From NCBI GenBank assembly GCA_016744555.1, contig JADGED010000027.1, positions 1 through 17,548 on the forward strand: 17,548 bases of DNA, in the 5' to 3' direction. Both the position numbers and the translations under genes were made by a program. This stretch comes from Desulfuromonadaceae bacterium. Lineage in GTDB: Bacteria; Desulfobacterota; Desulfuromonadia; Desulfuromonadales; Geopsychrobacteraceae. Positions 15,965 to 17,548 of this stretch are shown here, piece by piece (position 1 is the stretch's first letter; each line of letters begins with the position of its first letter). The notes under the pieces were generated by a model. That model was not told the origin of the DNA. It did not search any database and saw only the letters and a program-made list of their open reading frames with translations.

Positions 15965-15993
15965 ATTCTACAATATCTTTGCCCGACCAACAA
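15965..15993 (-). promoter_or_regulatory. Candidate minus-strand promoter in the divergent region
   Basis: -10 TAGAAT (15965-15970, five of six consensus bases) and -35 TTGTTG (15988-15993, three of six) are exactly 17 bp apart. Transcription would begin near 15958 and read the structured region toward tlpA. Confidence 0.4.
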
Positions 15994-16046
15994 GATAGAC
16001 AACTGATTTTATCTGGGCTATCTTAACCTCGTTCTATGGAGGAACT

Positions 16047-16991
16047 ATGCACGCACTTACTGAAACAATTACCATTGTCCTACCTATTTTTCTAGTAATT
16101 GCACTGGGCACGCTAATAAAGCACCTTAAGCTTTTAGATGATACTTTTTTACAACAAACAAATCGCCTAGTATATGTGATATTCCTCCCACTACTACTCT
16201 TTTATAAAATTGGCAATGCCGACTTTTCAAGGTCATTTAACCCTTCACTTGTATTAGGTTCTGCATTAGTCATTGCCGCTGGTTTTGCAATTTCCTGGAT
16301 ATACACTGGCAAGCGCCAATACCCTGCAGCAATCCGTGGCAGTTTTTGCCAAGGATCATTCCGTGGCAACCTAGCCTATATTGGCTTAGCAATTTGCCTT
16401 AACGCTTATGGTGACGAGGGATTAACTAAAGCCGGCATATTGATGGGATTTATAGTCCCAGTGTTAAACCTGTTCGCTATCCTTGCCCTGCTATTGCCGC
16501 ATCACAACGATAAAACTAATAAAATATCCTCACTGCTTGTGCCGACGCTGCTGAACCCACTAATAATCGCTTCTTTCTTAGGGATTATCTGGAGCTACTT
16601 TCAGCTACCAATCCCCACAATAATTGACCATTCACTAAAAATAACTACCGGATTAACCTTGCCGCTTGCATTGCTTGCAATCGGTGGAGGATTCTCGTTT
16701 GCCCGTATAAAAGGTGACTTAAAGCTCGCCGGCATTGCCAGCACAATAAAGCTTGCAGTATTGCCATTACTTGCCATTGCATTTCTGGTTCCCCTACAGG
16801 TAACGGGTATGGATCTAGGGATCGGCATTTTAATTGCGGGGACACCAACTGCGACAGCAACCTATATAATGGCGCAACAAATGGATGGAGATGCTGAATT
16901 AGCTGGATCAATTGTAATGCTTGCAACTTTGGCATCAGCATTTAGCTACACCATCCTATTATTACTATTTAAATCTACTGGACTCCTATAA
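16047..16991 (+). CDS. AEC-family (auxin efflux carrier-like) permease
   Basis: An integral inner-membrane transporter of 314 residues with about ten hydrophobic segments spread over its whole length. The family-typical features are an N-terminal stretch PIFLVIALGTLIKHLKLLDD, the segment GSFRGNLAYIGLAI (about 107-120) and the C-terminal half with GLTLPLALLAIGG and GTPTATATYIMAQQMDGD. Bacterial AEC proteins export or exchange small carboxylates such as malate, and the substrate here cannot be read from sequence. The start has a strong GGAGG 5 nt upstream. The gene faces away from all the minus-strand genes and is followed after 24 bp by a methyltransferase gene that is probably cotranscribed. 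Confidence 0.9.
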   Translation: MHALTETITIVLPIFLVIALGTLIKHLKLLDDTFLQQTNRLVYVIFLPLLLFYKIGNADFSRSFNPSLVLGSALVIAAGFAISWIYTGKRQYPAAIRGSFCQGSFRGNLAYIGLAICLNAYGDEGLTKAGILMGFIVPVLNLFAILALLLPHHNDKTNKISSLLVPTLLNPLIIASFLGIIWSYFQLPIPTIIDHSLKITTGLTLPLALLAIGGGFSFARIKGDLKLAGIASTIKLAVLPLLAIAFLVPLQVTGMDLGIGILIAGTPTATATYIMAQQMDGDAELAGSIVMLATLASAFSYTILLLLFKSTGLL

Positions 16992-17015
16992 CCCATTCCA
17001 ATCTAGGTAAAGTTA

Positions 17016-17548
17016 ATGCGAACAGATTATCAACCGTTTGATATTGGAAAACGGTTTACCATAACCCCACCTGAACATACTTCAATTGCTGAAGGTCGAA
17101 TTCCAATCATTATGGATCGTGGTGCCTTTGGGTCAGGAGAACACGAAACCACCAAGAGTTGCCTAGAACTGCTAGAGACTCTGACTCCAATTGATAACTT
17201 AAAAATTCTCGATTTAGGTAGTGGGACTGCAATTTTAACCATTGCCACCCTACTTTTACATCCAGGGCAAGCGTGGTGTGTAGATATTGAAGCTGGTGCA
17301 ATAGAGAGTGGTAGACGTAATTGTCAGCGCAACAATGTTGATCATTTAATTAATCATCAATGTGGCACCTTGAATAATTTGCAAGAAAACAATTTCAATT
17401 TAATTCTAGCTAATATTTACGGTGATATTTTATTAGATGTTGCAGAAGATTTGATTGCTAAAGCAAGCTCTGGGGCAATGCTAATTTTGTCTGGAATGTT
17501 ATGGGAATACAACTTTGATGTAAGGCAAAAGTATCATCGCCTTGGTTG
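17016..17548 (+). CDS. PrmA-like class I methyltransferase without the L11-binding domain, 3' end cut
   Basis: The frame is open for 177 residues to the right edge. It shows the PrmA order of motifs: FGSGEHETTKSCLELL (38-53; PrmA has FGTGTHPTT), the SAM-binding loop LDLGSGTAIL (65-74), an acidic residue at D90 ending the second strand, LANI (131-134, matching the PrmA ANI motif) and LSGML (158-162). PrmA trimethylates ribosomal protein L11 and normally carries an N-terminal domain of about 65 or more residues that binds it. Here the protein begins with a PrmA linker-like segment (QPFDIGKRFTITPPEHTS), so that domain is missing. The substrate may therefore differ. AGG lies 8 nt before the ATG. 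It forms a pair with the AEC permease. Confidence 0.82.
   Translation, partial: MRTDYQPFDIGKRFTITPPEHTSIAEGRIPIIMDRGAFGSGEHETTKSCLELLETLTPIDNLKILDLGSGTAILTIATLLLHPGQAWCVDIEAGAIESGRRNCQRNNVDHLINHQCGTLNNLQENNFNLILANIYGDILLDVAEDLIAKASSGAMLILSGMLWEYNFDVRQKYHRLG

Larger units (their letters stand above)
15586..16046. other. 461-bp divergent intergenic region, no convincing protein gene
   Basis: It separates minus-strand tlpA from the plus-strand permease. It holds several inverted repeats, a T6 run at 15831-15836 (minus sense), a possible minus-strand promoter, and a spaced 7-bp inverted repeat, AAGATAG (15992-15998) and CTATCTT (16018-16024), just ahead of the permease. A 65-codon GTG-initiated frame (15615-15812, minus) has no ribosome site and no recognisable product. 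I cannot match the region to any known riboswitch or small RNA family. Confidence 0.6.

Noticed and set aside
1..17548. tRNA, rRNA, CRISPR array, insertion sequence or prophage
   Set aside because: I looked for tRNA T-loop/CCA patterns, regularly spaced repeats, transposase or integrase motifs and phage genes, and saw none. The gene content is housekeeping.

Overview
The window reads as ordinary bacterial chromosome, AT-rich by eye, densely packed and almost all on the minus strand. Several features point to a Desulfuromonadales-like member of the Deltaproteobacteria/Desulfobacterota: a long HflX with an extra N-terminal domain, a DtxR-type regulator fused to FeoA, a FeoB with a Gly-Phe-Gly-Cys-Asp core motif, a FapA/DUF342 protein and a PAS/GGDEF/EAL sensor. 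This placement rests on recognising family features, not on a search.

Layout, left to right. Positions 1-932 (minus) hold cysK, cut by the left edge, with a strong sigma-70-type promoter. Positions 1215-2611 (minus) hold a two-gene unit: a membrane-anchored TPR protein, then an Smr-domain protein, with a good promoter upstream. Positions 2749-6055 (minus) hold an MltD-like lipoprotein transglycosylase with three LysM domains and the ribosome-associated GTPase hflX. fabI (6151-6918, minus) is separated from hflX by a perfect 12-bp hairpin. fapA (7026-8726, minus) and a PAS-PAS-PAS-GGDEF-EAL protein (8817-11357, minus) follow, with a long perfect palindrome between them.

Positions 11495-14844 (minus) form an iron module transcribed fur, feoB, a 61-residue Cys-rich protein, then a DtxR-FeoA fusion. 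A Fur-box-like site lies just ahead of fur. Ferrous iron import (FeoB with the FeoA domain) is thus encoded with two iron-sensing regulators and a small metal-ligand-rich protein that overlaps feoB by 4 bp. An inverted repeat separates fur from a TlpA/ResA-like lipoprotein thioredoxin (15052-15585, minus).

Positions 15586-16046 are a 461-bp intergenic stretch without a convincing protein gene. It holds several inverted repeats and a possible minus-strand promoter. To its right, on the plus strand, lie an AEC-family permease (16047-16991) and a PrmA-like methyltransferase without the L11-binding N-terminal domain (17016 to the right edge).

No mobile element, CRISPR array, tRNA or rRNA was seen. 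The most interesting items are the small Cys-rich gene in the feo operon, the atypical DtxR-FeoA regulator, the JAMM-like signature in the HflX extension, and the structured region upstream of tlpA.
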